Source: Candidatus Poribacteria bacterium (GTDB lineage Bacteria; Poribacteria; WGA-4E; B28-G17). Taken from it: a stretch of 6,185 nucleotides of DNA. Shown here one piece after another: positions 5,930 through 6,185 of this stretch. The DNA is taken from NCBI GenBank assembly GCA_003645735.1, contig QNBQ01000113.1, positions 1 to 6,185 on the forward strand, given 5' to 3'. Made by a program: the position numbers and the translations under genes. Positions within the stretch are counted from its first letter, which is position 1, and every line of letters starts with the position of its first letter. The notes beneath the pieces are model-generated. The model ran no database searches and was not told the DNA's origin. It saw only the letters and a list, made by a program, of their open reading frames with translations.

Positions 5930-6185
5930 ATGATGAGCCCGAAGTTCTTCGAAAAGTGAGCCGCTTTCGCGGCATTTCTCATCGCAATGGTAGCTTGGGG
6001 ACAGCAGGTTGAGTTAAGCATCCCGGACGTGCAAGGCGTTCCGGGGGGCGAGGTGTGGGTGAGCATTGATGTGACCATACCTGAGGGTATTAAGGTTTTC
6101 TCAGGTCAGTTCACTTTAGTGTATGACCCGGAGATGCTTTCCTGTCAGGAGGTTCAGGTCAGCGAAGTGCTAGAAGGGTATTCAC
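5930..6185 (+). pseudogene. Exported cohesin-domain protein with an in-frame TGA in its signal peptide (partial, runs off the window)
   Basis: Translation from ATG 5930 gives MMSPKFFEK and then TGA (5957-5959). The same frame continues without another stop to the window end: AAFAAFLIAMVAWGQQ, then a mature start of VELSIPDVQGVPGGEVWVSI and a cohesin-type YDPEM turn (FTLVYDPEMLSCQEV). Positive n-region, hydrophobic core and likely cleavage near WGQQ together make one signal peptide split exactly at the stop. A single change from TGG (Trp) or CGA (Arg) would explain it. The perfect ribosome binding site, own promoter-like region and preserved downstream frame suggest a recent mutation or a sequence error rather than old decay. 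Readthrough cannot be excluded. The standard code applies, since TGA ends the preceding gene naturally. The C-terminal bulk of the gene is outside the window. Confidence 0.7.
5960..5973 (+). other. Hairpin directly after the in-frame TGA
   Basis: GCCGC (5960-5964) and GCGGC (5969-5973) form a perfect 5-bp stem with the tetraloop TTTC, starting at the base after the TGA. It may be a by-product of Ala-rich signal-peptide coding. A selenocysteine insertion element would normally be longer and placed further downstream. Confidence 0.4.

Noticed and set aside
5957..5959. TGA read as a sense codon (alternative genetic code)
   Set aside because: The preceding gene ends with TGA right after its canonical MVVLK terminus and is followed by a terminator, so TGA is a normal stop here.
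5957..5990. Selenocysteine site with a SECIS element
   Set aside because: The hairpin is too short and too close to the TGA, and a selenocysteine inside a signal peptide would have no sensible role.
1..6185. tRNA, rRNA, CRISPR array or insertion-sequence transposase
   Set aside because: No cloverleaf, conserved rRNA stretches, regularly spaced repeats or transposase-like reading frame were seen on either strand.

Overview
The window is high-GC bacterial DNA dominated by one large secreted, multi-domain surface protein. The end of that protein carries NYPNPFNPETWIPF and a WDGRN/SGVYVYQL/KMVVLK-type tail. This is the C-terminal sorting/FlgD-like signature I associate with Candidatus Poribacteria and related FCB-type uncultured lineages. 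The assignment rests on remembered family signatures only; no search was run.

Layout: (1) Positions 3-95 hold the last 30 codons of an upstream gene that enters from outside the window. (2) Positions ~96-795 contain no intact gene. Short protein-like stretches lie in successive different frames, and their order resembles the N-terminal domain of SBBP-repeat proteins (DUF7948), so this is probably a decayed gene. (3) Positions 796-898 show nothing recognisable. (4) Positions 899-1165 are a possible small Cys-containing ORF with its own Shine-Dalgarno, ending one base before the big gene. (5) Positions 1167-5822 encode a 1551-aa exported protein. In order it has a signal peptide, the first half of a prenyltransferase/squalene-oxidase-like alpha-toroid, a ~460-residue beta-rich insertion, the second half of the toroid, several beta-sandwich modules, a dockerin, a cohesin-like module and a sorting domain. 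(6) Positions 5826-5868 are a probable terminator. (7) From 5930 a second exported cohesin-type gene starts with an excellent ribosome binding site, but an in-frame TGA falls inside its signal peptide; the gene runs off the window.

Working together: the large protein has a dockerin and the next gene starts with a cohesin-like domain, so the pair could take part in a cell-surface assembly. This is inference from domain types and adjacency. The most unusual points are the toroid fold split precisely by a long insertion, the stop codon inside the neighbour's signal peptide, and a reversal of GC skew along the single large gene.
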